From NCBI RefSeq assembly GCF_011764565.1, contig NZ_AP022871.1, positions 7,130,320 through 7,194,319 on the forward strand: a stretch of 64,000 bases of DNA, in the 5' to 3' direction. Positions within the stretch are counted from its first letter, which is position 1, and each line of letters starts with the position of its first letter. Below are positions 20,001 through 32,700 of this stretch, piece by piece. The position numbers and the translations under genes were made by a program. This DNA comes from Phytohabitans suffuscus (GTDB lineage: Bacteria > Actinomycetota > Actinomycetes > Mycobacteriales > Micromonosporaceae). The notes beneath the pieces were generated by a model that did not search any database, was not told where the DNA came from, and was given only the letters and a program-made list of their open reading frames with translations.

Positions 20001-23000
20001 TGACCGGGGTGGACATCCGCAACCGGCTGGCCGCGGCGACCGGTCTGCGGCTCCCGGCGGCGCTGGTGTACGACCACCCGACGCCAGCGGCGCTCGCGGC
20101 TCACCTTGTCTCGCTCACCTTCGGGGCCGGCGGCGTGGTCGGTGAGCGCGCCGCCGCGGTGGCCGCCGGCGACCCGATCGCCGTCGTCGGGATGGGCTGC
20201 CGGTTCCCCGGCGGGGTGGACAGCCCCGAGAAGCTGTGGGACCTTGTCGCCGGCGGGGTGGACGCGATGGGTCCGTTCCCCACCGACCGGGGCTGGAGCG
20301 ACGACCTCTACCATCCCGACCCGGACCACCGGGGCACCTCCTATGTGGACATGGGCGCGTTCCTGGCCGACGCGTGCGGCTTCGACGCCGAGTTCTTCGG
20401 CATCAGCCCGCGCGAGGCCGTCGCCATGGACCCGCAGCAGCGGCTCCTGCTGGAGACCGCGTGGGAGGCCATCGAACGGGCCGGCATCGACCCCGCTTCG
20501 CTGCGCGGCACCGACGCCGGGGTGTTCGCCGGCACCAACGGCCAGGACTACCCCGCCCTGCTGGCCGGCGTCGCCGGCGACGCCGAGGGCTACGTGATCA
20601 CGGGGAGCGCGGCCAGCGTGTTCTCCGGCCGGATCGCGTACGCGCTGGGGCTGGAGGGGCCGGCGCTGACGGTCGACACGGCGTGCTCGTCGTCGCTTGT
20701 CGCGCTGCACCTGGCCGCGCAGTCGCTGCGGCAGGGCGAGTGCCACCTGGCACTTGTCGGCGCAGCGACGGTGATGGCCACGCCGAGCCTGTTCGTGGAG
20801 TTCAGCCGGCAGCGGGGGATGGCGGCGGACGGGCGCTGCAAGGCGTTCGCGGCCGCCGCCGACGGCACCGGTTGGGGCGAGGGTGCCGGCGTGCTCGTGC
20901 TGGAGCGGCTGTCCGACGCCCGGCGGCACGGGCACCCGGTGCTCGCGGTGCTGGACGGCTCGGCCGTCAACCAGGACGGCGCGTCGAACGGGCTGACGGC
21001 ACCGAACGGGCCGGCCCAGCAGAAGGTGATCCGGGCCGCGCTGGCCAACGCGGGGCTCACGGCGTCCGATGTGGACGCCGTCGAGGGGCACGGGACCGGC
21101 ACCACGCTCGGCGACCCGATCGAGGCACAGGCGCTGCTGGCCACCTACGGGCAGGACCGGGACCGGCCACTGTGGCTCGGGTCGGTGAAGTCGAACATCG
21201 GGCACACCCAGGCGGCGGCGGGTGTGGCCGGTCTGATCAAGATGATCGAGGCGCTGCGGCACGGGGTGCTGCCGCGGTCGCTGCACGTCGACGCGCCGAC
21301 GCCGCACGTGGACTGGTCCGCCGGCGACGTGCGGCTCCTGACGTCGGACGTGGCGTGGCAGGCGCGGCCCGGGTCGCCGAGGCGGTTCGGCATCTCGTCT
21401 TTCGGGATCAGCGGTACCAACGCGCACGCGATCCTGTCGGCACCCTCTCCCGAGGGCGCCGCCGCCGCGGCGCCGGCGCCGGCCGGCGCGGTATTGCCGT
21501 ACCTGGTTTCGGGGCACACCGCGGAGGCGTTGCGGGCGCAGGCGGCGCGGTTGCGGGAGCACCTGGCAGCGGTCCCCTCCGGCGAGCTGGCGGGCGTGGC
21601 GTTCGCGCTCGGCGCTTCCCGGGCGGCGCTGGGGCAGCGGGCGGCCGTTGTCGCCGCGGATCGGGACGAGTTGCTCGCCGGGCTCGCCGCGCTCGCCGAG
21701 GGGCGGCCCGCCGGGCACCTGGTGCACGGCCGGCCGGTGGGGGTGGACGGCCGGCTGGCGGTGCTGTTCACCGGGCAGGGCAGCCAGCGGCTCGGCATGG
21801 GCGAGCGGCTGTACGCGGCCCACCCCGGCTACGCGGCCGCGTTCGACGAGGTGTGCGCGCATCTCGACCGGCACCTGGAGCGGCCGCTGCGCGAGGTCAT
21901 CGCCACCGACGCGGAAGCGCTCGACGGCACCGGGTACGCCCAGCCGGCGCTGTTCGCGGTCGAGGTCGCGCTCTACCGGCTGCTGACCGGCTGGGGCCTG
22001 AAGCCGGCGCTGCTGGCCGGCCACTCCATCGGCGAACTGGCCGCCGCGCACGTGGCCGAGGTACTGGACCTGCCGTCAGCCGCCGAACTCGTCGCCGCGC
22101 GCGGGCGGCTGATGCAGGCGCTGCCGCGATCGGGCGCGATGGTGGCCGTGGCCGCCGCCGCGGACGAGGTCCGGCCGCTGCTGGCCGAGCACGGCTCCGA
22201 AGTGGACCTGGCGGCGATCAACGGGCTCGAGTCCACCGTGCTCTCCGGCGACCGGGAGCGGGTCGAGGCGGTCGCGGCGGTGTTGCGGGAGCGGGGGCGG
22301 AAGGTCAAGCGGCTGCGGGTAAGCCACGCGTTCCACTCGCCGCTGATCGAGCCCATGCTTGCCGAGTTCCGCGCGGTGGCCGACCGGCTGGCGTTCGCGC
22401 CGCCGCGCATCCCGATCGTCTCCACCGTCACCGGCGCACCGCTGACCGACGCGCAGGCGTGCGACCCCGCGTACTGGGTCGAGCAGGCCCGCAGGCCGGT
22501 CGACTTCCTGGGCGCGGTGCGCCGGCTCACCGCCGAGGGCGTCACCACCTGCCTCGAGATCGGACCGGACGCGGTGCTCGCCCCGCTCGCCGAGGAGTGC
22601 GCCTCGGTGAGCGCGGTCCCGGCGCTGCGCGCCGATCGGGCCGAGGACGCCACGCTCATGGCGGCGGTCGGCGCGCTTTCCACCCTGGGCTTCCCGGTGG
22701 CCTGGCCGGCGCTGCTGCCCGGCGTGCGGCCGGCGGCGCTGCCCACGTACGCGTTCCAGCACCGGCGCTTCTGGCCACGCACCAGCGGCGGCGGCGCGGC
22801 GGCGGCCGCCGGATGGCGGTACCGGGTCGCCTGGACGGCGCTGCCGCCACCGGCGCCCGAGCCGGTGGTTCCGGACCGCACCTGGCTCGTCGTGACCCCC
22901 GCCGACGGCGGCGCGGCCGACGTGGTGGCCGGGCTGGCCCGGCGAGGGCTGCGCATGCGGACGGTGGCGGTGCCGGCCGGTGCTGTCGAGGCCACCCTCG

Positions 23001-26000
23001 CCGAAGTGGTGGAGAGCGAGTGGCGGGTGGGCGGTGTGCTGTCGCTGCTCGCGCTGGGCACGTCGGGGCAGGGGACGGCGGACACCCTGGCTCTCGTCCG
23101 GGCACTGCCGGCGCTCGACCTCGACGCTCCACTGTGGCTGGTGACCCGGGGCGCGGTCGAGGCGCCCTGGGATACGGCACAGGCGGCGGTCTGGGGGCTC
23201 GGGCGGGTCCTCTCGCTGGAGCAGCCCGGGCGGTGGGGCGGCCTTGTCGACCTGCCGGAGCAGCTTGACGACCGGCGGCTGCACCTGCTGCTGGCGGCGC
23301 TCGCGGGCGCCTTCGCCGGCGAGGACCAGCTCGCGATCGGCGCCGGTGTGCGGGCGCGGCGGGTGCTGCGCGCGGCGCCCGGTGCGGCGCGCTGGCGGCC
23401 GCGCGGGACGGTGCTGATCACCGGTGGCACCGGAGCGCTCGGCGCGCACGTGGCGCGCTGGGCGGCGCGCGCTGGGGCCGGACAGCTCGTGCTGGCCAGC
23501 CGTCGAGGCGACGCCGCGCCGGGGGCGGCCGAACTCCGCGAGGAACTGGTCGGGCTCGGTGCGCGGGTCACGATAGCGGCCTGCGACACCGCCGATCGGG
23601 CCGCGCTGGCGGCGCTCGTCGAGCGGTACCCGCCGGACGCCGTGGTGCACGCCGCCGGGCTGGTGCGGGAGCGGCCGCTCGCCGAGACCACCACCGCCGA
23701 CCTGGCCGAGCTGGCCGCCGGCAAGTCCGTTGCCGCCCGCCACCTGGACGCGCTGCTGGACGGCGTCGAGCTGGACGCGTTCGTGCTGTTCTCGTCGATC
23801 TCCGGGATCTGGGGCAGCGGCGGCCAGGGCGCCTACGCGGCGGCCAACGCCGAGTTGGACGCGATCGCCGCCGCCCGGCGCGCCCGGGCCTGGCCGCCAC
23901 CTCGGTGGCCTGGGGTCCGTGGTCCGGCGGCGGGATGGCCACCGACGAGGCCGCCGCCCGGCTGCGGCAGCGCGGGGTGTCCGCGATGGCGCCGGACGCC
24001 GCGCTGGCCGCCCTGGCCCAGGCCGTGGCCGACCCGGAGCCGGTCACCGTGGTCGCCGACGTGGACTGGGACCGGTTCGCCCCCGCCTACGCCGCGGCTC
24101 GCCCGCGCCCGCTGCTGGCCGACCTGCCCGAGGCGCGGCGCGCCCTGACCGCGGCCGACGAGCCGGCCGCCGAGGGCAGTGGCACGGCGCTTGCCGAGCG
24201 GATCGCGGCGGCGCCGGCCGGGCGCCGGCTCGCCCTGCTCACCGATGCGGTACGGGCGCACGCCGCCGCCGTCCTCGGCCACGCCGACCCGGCCGCCGTC
24301 GCGGCCGACCGGCCCTTCACCGAGCTGGGCTTCGACTCGCTGACCGCCGTCGAGCTGCGCAACCGGCTGCGCGAGGAGACCGGGCTGGCGCTCGCGGTGG
24401 GCGCCGTCTACGACCACCCCACGCCGGCTCAGCTGGCCGCGCACGTGGCCGGCATGCTCTCCGACCGCCTGGGCCACACCCCGGCGGTGCCGGCCGAGCC
24501 CACGGTGGGCGTGGCGGCCGACGAGCCGGTGGCGATCGTGGCGATGGCCTGCCGGTACCCGGGCGGCGTGGACTCGCCCGAGCGGCTGTGGGAGCTGCTC
24601 CGGCGCGGCGGCGACGCGATCGGGCCGTTCCCCGCCGACCGTGGCTGGGACCTGGACGCCATCTACGACCCGGAGCCGGGCCGGCCCGGCCACAGCTACG
24701 TGCGGGAGGGTGGCTTCCTCGCCGGCGCCGGCGACTTCGACCCCGGCTTCTTCGGTGTCTCGCCGCGCGAGGCCGTCGCCATGGACCCGCAGCAGCGCCT
24801 GCTGCTCCGGGTCTCGTGGGAGGTGCTGGAGCGGGCCGGCGTCGACCCCACCGGCCTGCGCGGCAGCAGGACGGGCGTGTTCGTCGGCGCGGGTACGCAG
24901 GGCTACGGCACCGACCCGGCCGCCGTGCCCGACGAGGTCTCCGGCTACCTGCTGACCGGCAACGCCACCAGCGTCTTCTCCGGCCGGGTGGCGTACACGC
25001 TGGGGTTGGAGGGCCCGGCGGTGACCGTGGACACGGCCTGCTCGTCGTCGCTTGTCGCGCTGCACCTGGCGGCGCAGTCGCTGCGGCAGGGCGAGTGCGA
25101 CCTGGCGCTGGCCGGCGGCGTCGCGGTGATGGCCAGCCCGACGGTGTTCGTCGAGTTCAGCCGGCAGCGCGGGCTGGCGCCGGACGGCCGGTGCAAGCCG
25201 TTCTCCGCCGGCGCCGACGGCACCGGCTGGTCCGAAGGCGCCGGGATGCTGCTGCTGGAACGGCTCTCCGACGCCCGCCGGAACGGCCACCGGGTGCTCG
25301 CGGTGGTGCGCGGGTCGGCGGTCAACTCGGACGGCGCGTCGAACGGGCTGACCGCGCCGAACGGGCCGGCGCAGGAGCGGGTGATCCGGCAGGCCCTCCG
25401 CAACGCGCGACTCGCGCCGTCCGATGTGGACCTCGTCGAGGCGCACGGCACGGGCACCACGCTCGGCGACCCGATCGAGGCCGGCGCGTTGCTGGCCACG
25501 TACGGTGTGGACCGGCCGGCGGACCGGCCGCTGTGGCTGGGCTCGGTGAAGTCGAACATCGGGCACACCCAGGCGGCGTCCGGGGTCGCCGGTGTCATCA
25601 AGGCGGTCGAGGCGATGCGGCACGGTGTGCTGCCGCGCACCCTGCACGCCGCCGAACCCGCCACCGAGGTGGACTGGTCGGCGGGCGCGGTCGCCCTGCT
25701 GGCCGAGGAGGTGGCCTGGCCGGACGGGCCGCGCCGGGCCGGGGTGTCGGCGTTCGGCATGAGCGGCACCAACGCCCACGTGGTCCTGGAGCGTCCGGAC
25801 CCCGCACCGGAACCGGCCCCGGAGCCCGGGCCCGGTCCGGCGGTGCCGTGGCTGCTGTCGGGGGCCACCCCGGAGGCGCTGGCGGCGCAGGCCGAGCGGC
25901 TGGCCGGGTTCCTCGGTGGCTCGGGGCCGGTGCGGGCGGTGGACGTGGCGTACTCGCTGTCCACCCGGGCGGCGCTGGCGCACCGGGCGGTCGTGCGCGG

Positions 26001-29000
26001 CGAGGCCGGCCCGGCGGCGCTCGCCGCCGGTGCCGAGTCGGCCGACGTGATCCGGGCGGCGGCCGGCGAGGGGCGCGCGGTGTTCGTCTTCCCCGGCCAG
26101 GGGTCGCAGTGGGCCGGCATGGGGCTGGAGCTGTGGGACAGCGCGCCGGTGTTCGGCGCGTCGATGTCGGCGTGCGCCGCCGCGCTGGCGCCGCATGCGG
26201 ACTGGGACCTGCGCGGCGTCCTGGCGGACGAGGCCGCGCTGGCGCGGGTGGATGTCGTCCAGCCGGCACTGTTCGCGGTGATGGTCTCCCTGGCGGCGCT
26301 GTGGCGTTCGTACGGGGTCGAGCCGGCCGCCGTCGTGGGGCATTCGCAAGGTGAGATCGCGGCCGCGTACGTCGCGGGAGCGCTGTCGCTGCGGGACGCG
26401 GCGCGGGTCGTCGCGTTGCGGAGCAAGGCGATCACCGCTCTCGCCGGGCGGGGTGGCATGGTGTCGGTGCCACTGCCGCTGGAGCGGATCGACCCGGGCG
26501 AGCTGTCGGTCGCGGCCGTGAACGGGCCCGAGTCGGTCGTGCTCTCCGGTGACGCCGCGGCGGTGGACGCGTTCCTGGCGGCGGAGCCCCGGGCCCGGCG
26601 GGTCAATGTGGACTATGCCTCGCACTCGTCCCATGTGGACGAGGTACGGGATGAGATCCTGGCCGCGCTGGACGGGATCGCGCCACGGCCGCCGCAGATC
26701 CCGTTCCACTCGACCGTGACCGGCGCCGCCGTCGAGGCGGCCGAGCTGGGGCCCGAGTACTGGGTGCGGAACCTGCGCCAGACCGTGCGGTTCGCCGACG
26801 CGGTCGCGGGCCTGGCCGGCCACGTGTTCATCGAGGTCAGCCCGCATCCGGTGGTGCGGGCCGCGCTGCCGGTCGGCGCCGCCGCGCTCGGCACGCTGCG
26901 CCGCGACGCCGGCGACCTGGCCACTTTCTGGACCGCCGCCGGTCACGCCTGGGCGCACGGGGTACGGGTCGACATGGCGCCGGCCTGGTCCGCGCACCGG
27001 CCCCGGCTGCTGGACCTGCCCACGTACGCGTTCCAGGAGCGCCGGTTCTGGCTCGACGGCACCGGCGGCGGGTGGGTCGGCCGGCCGGTCGACTGGGCCG
27101 AGGGTCAGCTGCTGACCGGTGAGGTGTCCCTGGCGAGCTCGCCGTGGCTGGCCGACCATGCCGTGGACGGGCAGGTACTGGTGCCCGGCGCGGGCCTTGT
27201 CGAGCTGGCGCTGCGGGCCGGCGGTGCGATCGAGGAGCTGACCCTGCACGTACCCCTGGCGGTGCCGGCCGGCGTCGCGGTCAAGGTGCAGGTCTCGGTG
27301 GGCGGGCCGGACCCGGCGGGCCGGCGGCCGGTCGCGATCTACGGCCGGCGCCCGGGCGCGGAGTGGGTGAAGCACGCCAGCGGCACCCTGCTGGCCGCCG
27401 TACCACCGGATGAGACCGCCGGACTTGTCCAGTGGCCGCCCGCCGGGGCCGAACCGCTGGACGTCGACCGGATCGCCGACCGGCTGGCGAGCACCGGGCT
27501 GCGGTACGGGCCGGCGTTCCACGGGCTGCGCGCGGCGTGGCGCCGGGGCGAGGAGCTGTTCGCCGAGGTCGAGCTGCCGGAGGAGCTGCTTGCCGCGGTC
27601 GACCGCTTCGGCCTGCACCCGGCCCTGCTCGACGCCGCCACGCACGTGTCCGGCCAGCTCGTCGCCGAGGGTGGCGCGGCCCAGCTCCCGTTCACCTGGG
27701 CCGATGTCCGGCTCCACGCGACCGGCGCCAGCGCCGTGCGGGTGCGGCTGCGGTCGGCCCAGGGCGGCGGGACTCGACTGGAGCTGGCCGATCACACCGG
27801 CGCGCCGGTCGCCACGGTGGGTCGTCTGGTGACCCGTCCCGTCGACCCGGCTCTCCTCGGCGGGCGCCCGGACGCCCTGTTCCACGTCGAGTGGGTGGCG
27901 CAGCCGGCCGCGCACGGGGCCGCGCCGCGGCGCTGGGCCGTCGTCGGGACCGACCCGCTGGGTCTGGCCGCCACCTTCGCCGTGGAGCGTCACGAGAGCA
28001 TCGGTGCGCTGCGCCGCGCCGTCGCCGGGGAGCCGAGCCGCCCGAGCTCGCCGTGCTCGCCGTGCCGGCGGCCGGCCGGAAGCCGGCCGACGCGCGGGCG
28101 GCGAGCCTGCGCGCGCTGGCCGCCGTGCGGGAGTGGTTGGCGACGCCGGCCCTGGACGGTGCCAGGCTCGCGTTCGTCACCACGGGCGCCGTGGCCGCCG
28201 TGGCCGGCGCGGACGTGCCTGGGCTGGCGCACGCGGCGGTGTGGGGTCTGGTCCGCTCGGCGCAGACCGAGCACCCCGACCGTTTCCACCTCGTCGACCT
28301 CGAACCAGACGGGGACGTGGCCGCGCTGCCCGCGCTGCTCGCCGCGGCCGTCGCGGCGGGCGAGAACCAGCTGGCGGTACGCGGCGGTCGCGGGCTGCTG
28401 CCCCGGCTTGCCCGGCTGCGGCGCGGCGGTGGGGTCACGCCCGGCTGGGATCCGGAGGGGACCGTTCTCGTCACCGGGGGACCGGCGCGCTCGGCGGGCA
28501 CGTCGCGCGGCACCTGGTCGCGGCGCACGGGGTACGCCACCTGGTCCTGGCGAGCCGGCGTGGCGGCGGCGGCGAGCTGCGCGCGGAGCTGGAGGCGCGC
28601 GGCGCCGCGGTGTCGGTGGTGGCCTGCGACGTGGGTGACCGGGACGCGGTGGCCGCGCTGCTGGCGGGCATACCGGGCGAGCACCCGCTGACGGCCGTGG
28701 TGCACGCGGCCGGTGTGCTCGACGACGCCGTGGTGCAGGCGCTCACCCCGGAACGGGTGGACCGGGTGGCGCGGCCGAAACTGGCCGCCGCGCTGCACCT
28801 GCACGAGCTGACCCGCGACCACAAGCTGGCCGCGTTCGTGCTGTTCTCCGCGGCGGCCGGCACGTTCGGACCGGCCGGGCAGGCCAACTACGCGGCGGCG
28901 AACGCGGCACTTGACGCCCTCGCCCAGCACCGCCGCGTGGCCGGGCTGCCGGCGGTGTCGATGGCCTGGGGGTTGTGGGCCGGCGGCGGCGGGATGACCG

Positions 29001-29749
29001 GCCACCTCAGCGAGTCCGATGTGGACCGACTGGCGCGCGGCGGGATGCGGCCGATGCCGGTCGCCGACGGGCTCGCGCTGTTCGACGCCGCACTCGCCAG
29101 CGGAGCGGCGACCGTCGTCGCGGCACACCTGGAACCGGCGGCGCTACGCGACGGATCGCCGCTGGTGCGCGGCCTGGCCGGTGAGCCGGCTCGCCGCACC
29201 GTGCCCCGCGCCGCCGCGCCGCGGGCGGCCTCGCGCCGAACGCCTGACCTTGCCACCCTGGCCCCGGACGAGCGGACCGAGGCGCTGCTGCGGCTGGTAC
29301 GCGAGCACGCGGCGGCGGTGCTCGGGCACGGCTCGGCGGCGGCGGTGCCGGAGGCGCACGGTTTCCTGGAGGTCGGCTTCGACTCGCTGACGGCGGTGGA
29401 AATGCGCAACCGGCTCGCAGCGGCGACCGGGCTGCGGCTGCCCGCGACGCTGCTGTTCGATCACCCGACGCCGGCGCGGCTGGCGGCGCACCTGGCCGCC
29501 GAGCTGGCGGAAACGGTGGAAGCGGGGTCGCCGGTGGTGACGGAGGAGCGCGTCGGCGCGGGTGGTAGCGCATCGGTGGTCCCGGTGACGCCCGAGGCGG
29601 CGGTGGAGCGGTCGGCGGCCGGGCGGGGCGTGCGATCGGCGCTGGACGGCGCCTCGGCGGACGAGGTGTTCGCGTTCATCGACCGGCAGCTGGGCCGGGC
29701 GGCGCACGGCGACAACGGCGGCGGGCGGGGAGAGACGGATGTCCACTGA
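8165..29749 (+). CDS. Modular type I PKS 1: loading module plus modules 1-4
   Basis: A giant cytosolic enzyme of 7,196 aa once six single-base losses are restored (near 9020, 9951, 15535, 23887, 28034 and 28480). Domain order is KSQ-AT-ACP / KS-AT-DH-KR-ACP / KS-AT-KR-ACP / KS-AT-KR-ACP / KS-AT-DH-KR-ACP. It primes with decarboxylated malonyl and performs the first four elongations, passing a decaketide-length carbon chain to PKS2. There is no N-terminal docking helix, as expected for a first subunit. The C-terminal tail ends DEVFAFIDRQLGRA, the helix that pairs with the PKS2 N-terminus. Its stop (29747-29749) lies 11 nt inside PKS2, so translation is coupled. The product family is certain; the compound is not assigned. 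Confidence 0.93.
11080..15930 (+). other. PKS module 1: KS-AT(methylmalonyl)-DH-KR-ACP
   Basis: KS active Cys is at 11571-11573 (DTACSSSL). The AT has GHSQGE (Ser 12828-12830) and YASH (13098-13109), methylmalonyl type. DH (about 13530-14370) keeps HxxxGxxxxP (His 13662) and LLDGVLH, so it should dehydrate. KR has TGGTGTLG, LDD (B-type) and the catalytic Tyr at 15321-15323. The ACP Ser is at 15758-15760 in LGFESL, a mild variant of LGFDSL. A base loss near 15535 lies in the KR-ACP linker. Expected product is CH3-CH=C(Me)-CO on the carrier. The central 450 bp of its AT equals that of module 2. Confidence 0.9.
12567..13016 (+). repeat. AT1 segment identical to AT2 segment (copy 1)
   Basis: By line-by-line reading these 450 bases match 17489-17938 without a difference. 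They cover the AT from its first FVFPGQG motif through VAAVNGP and include the GHSQG active site. Codons ending in T or G (GGT, TTG, GTT) are unusually frequent compared with flanking KS and DH, where C endings dominate. Confidence 0.9.
15940..20150 (+). other. PKS module 2: KS-AT(methylmalonyl)-KR-ACP
   Basis: KS Cys is at 16457-16459. The AT (17489-18440) has GHSQG and YASH, methylmalonyl type. There is no DH. The KR (structural half 18480-19060, catalytic half from 19066) has TGGTGALG, an ALDD motif (B-type) and Tyr 19499-19501 in TYAPPN. Pro at position -5 and Thr rather than Asn at -1 to that Tyr fit the B2 subtype, which epimerises the methyl carbon. The ACP reads LGNDSL (Ser 19997-19999) instead of LGFDSL. 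Expected outcome is a hydroxyl next to the first alkene and a new methyl centre. Confidence 0.9.
17489..17938 (+). repeat. AT2 segment identical to AT1 segment (copy 2)
   Basis: Second copy of the 450-bp AT block described at 12567-13016. Just after it the copies diverge by single bases (Glu-Ala versus Glu-Ser at the first difference). A related but not identical version is in AT5 (about 31405-31930). Confidence 0.9.
20168..24500 (+). other. PKS module 3: KS-AT(malonyl)-KR-ACP
   Basis: KS Cys is at 20684-20686. The AT has GHSIGE (Ser 22025-22027) and HAFH (22325-22336), malonyl type, and differs in sequence style from the neighbouring ATs. The KR has TGGTGALG, no LDD, and Trp in SGIWG eight residues before the catalytic Tyr (23834-23836), the A-type signature; Gln at -3 points to A1. 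The ACP has LGFDSL with Ser 24337-24339. A base loss near 23887 sits just after the catalytic Tyr-Asn region. Expected outcome is an L-type hydroxyl and a CH2. Confidence 0.9.
24517..29746 (+). other. PKS module 4: KS-AT(methylmalonyl)-DH-KR(Ser to Ala)-ACP plus docking tail
   Basis: KS Cys is at 25039-25041. The AT has GHSQG (Ser 26344-26346) and YASH (26614-26625), methylmalonyl type. DH has HxxxGxxxxP (His 27157-27159) and LLDAATH. KR has TGGTGALG after repair near 28480, LDD, and Tyr 28889-28891. The residue 13 before that Tyr, normally the catalytic Ser of FSS, is Ala (GCG 28850-28852, FSAAAG). All nine other KRs here keep Ser. Whether KR4 works is open; if not, a ketone remains and DH4 has no substrate. 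ACP Ser is at 29384-29386. The C-terminal tail (about 29500-29746) is a docking domain. Confidence 0.88.
29727..29734 (+). promoter_or_regulatory. Ribosome binding site of PKS2
   Basis: GGGGAGAG lies 4 nt before the ATG at 29739, inside the 3' end of PKS1. With the 11-nt overlap this argues for coupled translation. Confidence 0.6.
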
Positions 29750-32700
29750 GGAGAAACTGCTCGACTACCTCAAGTGGGTCACCGCGGACCTCGCGGACGC
29801 CCGCGACCGGGTCCGCGAGCTGGAGGAGCGGGATCGGGAACCGATCGCCATCGTCGCGATGAGCTGCCGGTACCCGGGCGGCGTGCGCACGCCCGAGCAG
29901 CTGTGGGAGCTACTGGCCGAGGGCGGGACGCGATCGGCGGCTTCCCCACCGACCGCGGCTGGGACCTCGACGCGCTCTACCACCCCGACCCGGACACGCC
30001 CGGCACCTGCTACGCCCGTGAGGGCGGCTTCCTCGCCGGCGCGGCCGACTTCGAGCCGGGCTTCTTCCGGATCAGCCCGCGCGAGGCGACCGCGATGGAC
30101 CCGCAGCAACGGCTGCTGCTGGAGGTCGCCTGGGAGGCGCTGGAGCGGGCCGGCCTGGACCCCACCGCCGCGGGCGACGTCGGGGTGTTCACCGGCGTGA
30201 TGTCGCACGACTACGCGACCCGGCTGCCGCGCGCGCCGGAGGGCAGCGAGGGCTACTTCGCCAACGGCAGCGCGGGCAGCATCGCGTCCGGCCGGGTGGC
30301 TTTCACGCTGGGACTGGAGGGCCCGGCGGTGACCGTCGACACGGCCTGCTCGTCGTCGCTGGTGGCACTGCACCTGGCGGCGAACGCGCTGCGTCAGGGC
30401 GACTGTAAGCTGGCGCTGGCCGGCGGGGTGACCGTGCTGGCCACGCCGAACATGCTGATCGAGGCGGCGCGCTCGCGCGGGCTCGCCAGCGACGGCCGGT
30501 GCAAGGCGTTCTCGGACGCGGCGGACGGCGCCGGCTTCTCCGAGGGCGCCGGCATGCTGCTGCTGGAGCGGCTCTGCGACGCGCGGCGGCTCGGCCACCC
30601 GGTACTCGCCCTGGTCCGCGGCACCGCCATCAACCAGGACGGCGCGAGCAGCGGCCTGACCGCGCCGAACGGCCCGGCCCAGCAGCGGGTGATCCGGGCG
30701 GCGCTGGCGGACGCCGGCCTGGACACGTCCGATGTGGACGTCGTGGAGGCGCACGGCACCGGCACCGCGCTCGGCGACCCGATAGAGGCGCAGGCCATCC
30801 TCGCCACCTACGGCCAGGGCCGGGAGCGTCCACTGTGGTTGGGTTCGCTGAAGTCGAACATCGGGCACACGCAGGCGGCGGCGGGCGTCGGCGGGGTCAT
30901 CAAGGCGGTGCTCGCGCTGCGGCACGGCCAGCTCCCGCGCACCCTCCACGCCGCCACCGCCTCCTCCAAAGTGGACTGGACGGCGGGCCGCGTCGCGCTC
31001 TTGACAGAACCGGTGGCGTGGCCGGCGGTCGAGGGACGCAGCCGGCGCGCGGGCGTCTCGTCGTTCGGCGCCAGCGGCACCAACGCCCACGCCATAGTCG
31101 AGGAGGCGCCGGCACCGGACCAGCCCGGCGGCGACGTGCCCGGGGTGCTGCCGTTCCTGCTGTCGGCGCGGGACGAGCCGGCGCTGCGCGCGCTGGCCGG
31201 CGACCTCGCCGAGGACATCGCCGGTGCGGGGACGCGTCTGGTCGACGTGGCGCACACGCTCGCGCACGGGCGGGCGCGCTTCGCCGAACGCGCGGTGATC
31301 GCGGCCAGCGGTCGCACCGACCTGGTGGCGCAGTTGCGGGCGCTGGCCGCGGGTACGCACCCCGATGCCGTCCGCGCGACGGCGCGCGAGGGCGTTCGGC
31401 GGCCGGTCTTCGTCTTCCCCGGCCAGGGTTCGCAGTGGCTCGGTATGGGGTTGGAGTTGTGGGATTCGTCGCCGGTCTTCGCGTCCTCCATGGACGCCTG
31501 CGCGGTGGCGTTGGCGCCCTATGTGGACTGGGATCTGCGTTCGGTTTTGGCGGATGAGTTGGCGTTGGCGCGGGTTGATGTGGTGCAGCCGGCGTTGTTC
31601 GCGGTGATGGTGTCGTTGGCGGCGTTGTGGCGTTCGTTCGGTGTGGAGCCGGCGGCGGTTGTGGGGCATTCGCAGGGTGAGATCGCGGCTGCTTGTGTGG
31701 CTGGTGGGTTGTCGTTGGGGGATGCGGCGCGGGTGGTGGCGCTGCGCAGTAGGGCGATCACCAGGTTGGCGGGTCGGGGTGGGATGGTGTCGGTGCCGTT
31801 GCCGCTGGACGGGATCGATCTGGGTGGGTTGTCGGTCGCGGCGGTGAACGGTCCGGAGTCGGTGGTGCTGTCCGGAGACGCGGCGGCCGTGGAGGCGTTC
31901 CTGGCGGGGGAGCCCCGGGCTCGGCGGGTGAATGTGGACTACGCCTCGCACTCCGCGCACGTCGAGGCGGTCGAGGACGACATCCTCGCCGCCCTCGCGG
32001 GGATCGTGCCGCTGCCGGCGCGGGTGCCGTTCCACTCCACGGTGACCGGCGCGGCCGTCGACACCACCGAACTCGACGCCGACTACTGGTACCGGAACCT
32101 GCGCCAGACGGTCCGCTTCGCGGACGCCGTCGAGGGCCTGGCCGGCTCCCTGTTCGTAGAGGTCAGCGCGCATCCGGTGCTGACGGCGGCGCTGCCTCCG
32201 GACGCGGCGGCCACCGGCACGCTGCGGCGCGGCGAGGGTGGCCCGGCGCGGTTCGGCCGCTCGGTCGCCGAGGTGTGGGCGCACGGCGGCGCGGTCGACG
32301 CGGCGGCGCTGCTGGGCACGGCCGCCGGTCGCCTCGTCACCCTGCCCACCTACCCGTTCCAGCGGCAGCGGTACTGGCTCGACGCGCCACCGCTCGGCGA
32401 CTGGGCGACCGGCCTCGGGCTGGGCGCGACCGGTCACCCGCTGCTCGGGGCGGCGGTCAGCGTCGCGGGCGGCGACGGGTACGTGTTCACCGGCCGGCTG
32501 TCCCGGCACACGCACGCCTGGCTTGTGGACCACGCCGTCGGCGGCACCGTCCTGCTGCCCGGCACGGCGCTTGTCGAACTGCTGTTGCGGGCCGGGCGTG
32601 CGGTCGGCTGCCCGGCGGTGGAGGAGCTCGCCATCCCGGTGCCGGTGGAGCTGCCGGGGCACGGGGCGCTCCAGGTGCAGGTCTCGGTGGACCCGCCGGC

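Noticed and set aside
16499..22051. A very long minus-strand open frame (about 1,850 codons) and similar ones at 23833-27993, 29765-33808 and 45748-50445
   Set aside because: They are antisense shadows of GC-rich PKS codons: Arg/Gly/His/Gln-rich, no domains, and the plus strand carries complete PKS motifs over the same bases.
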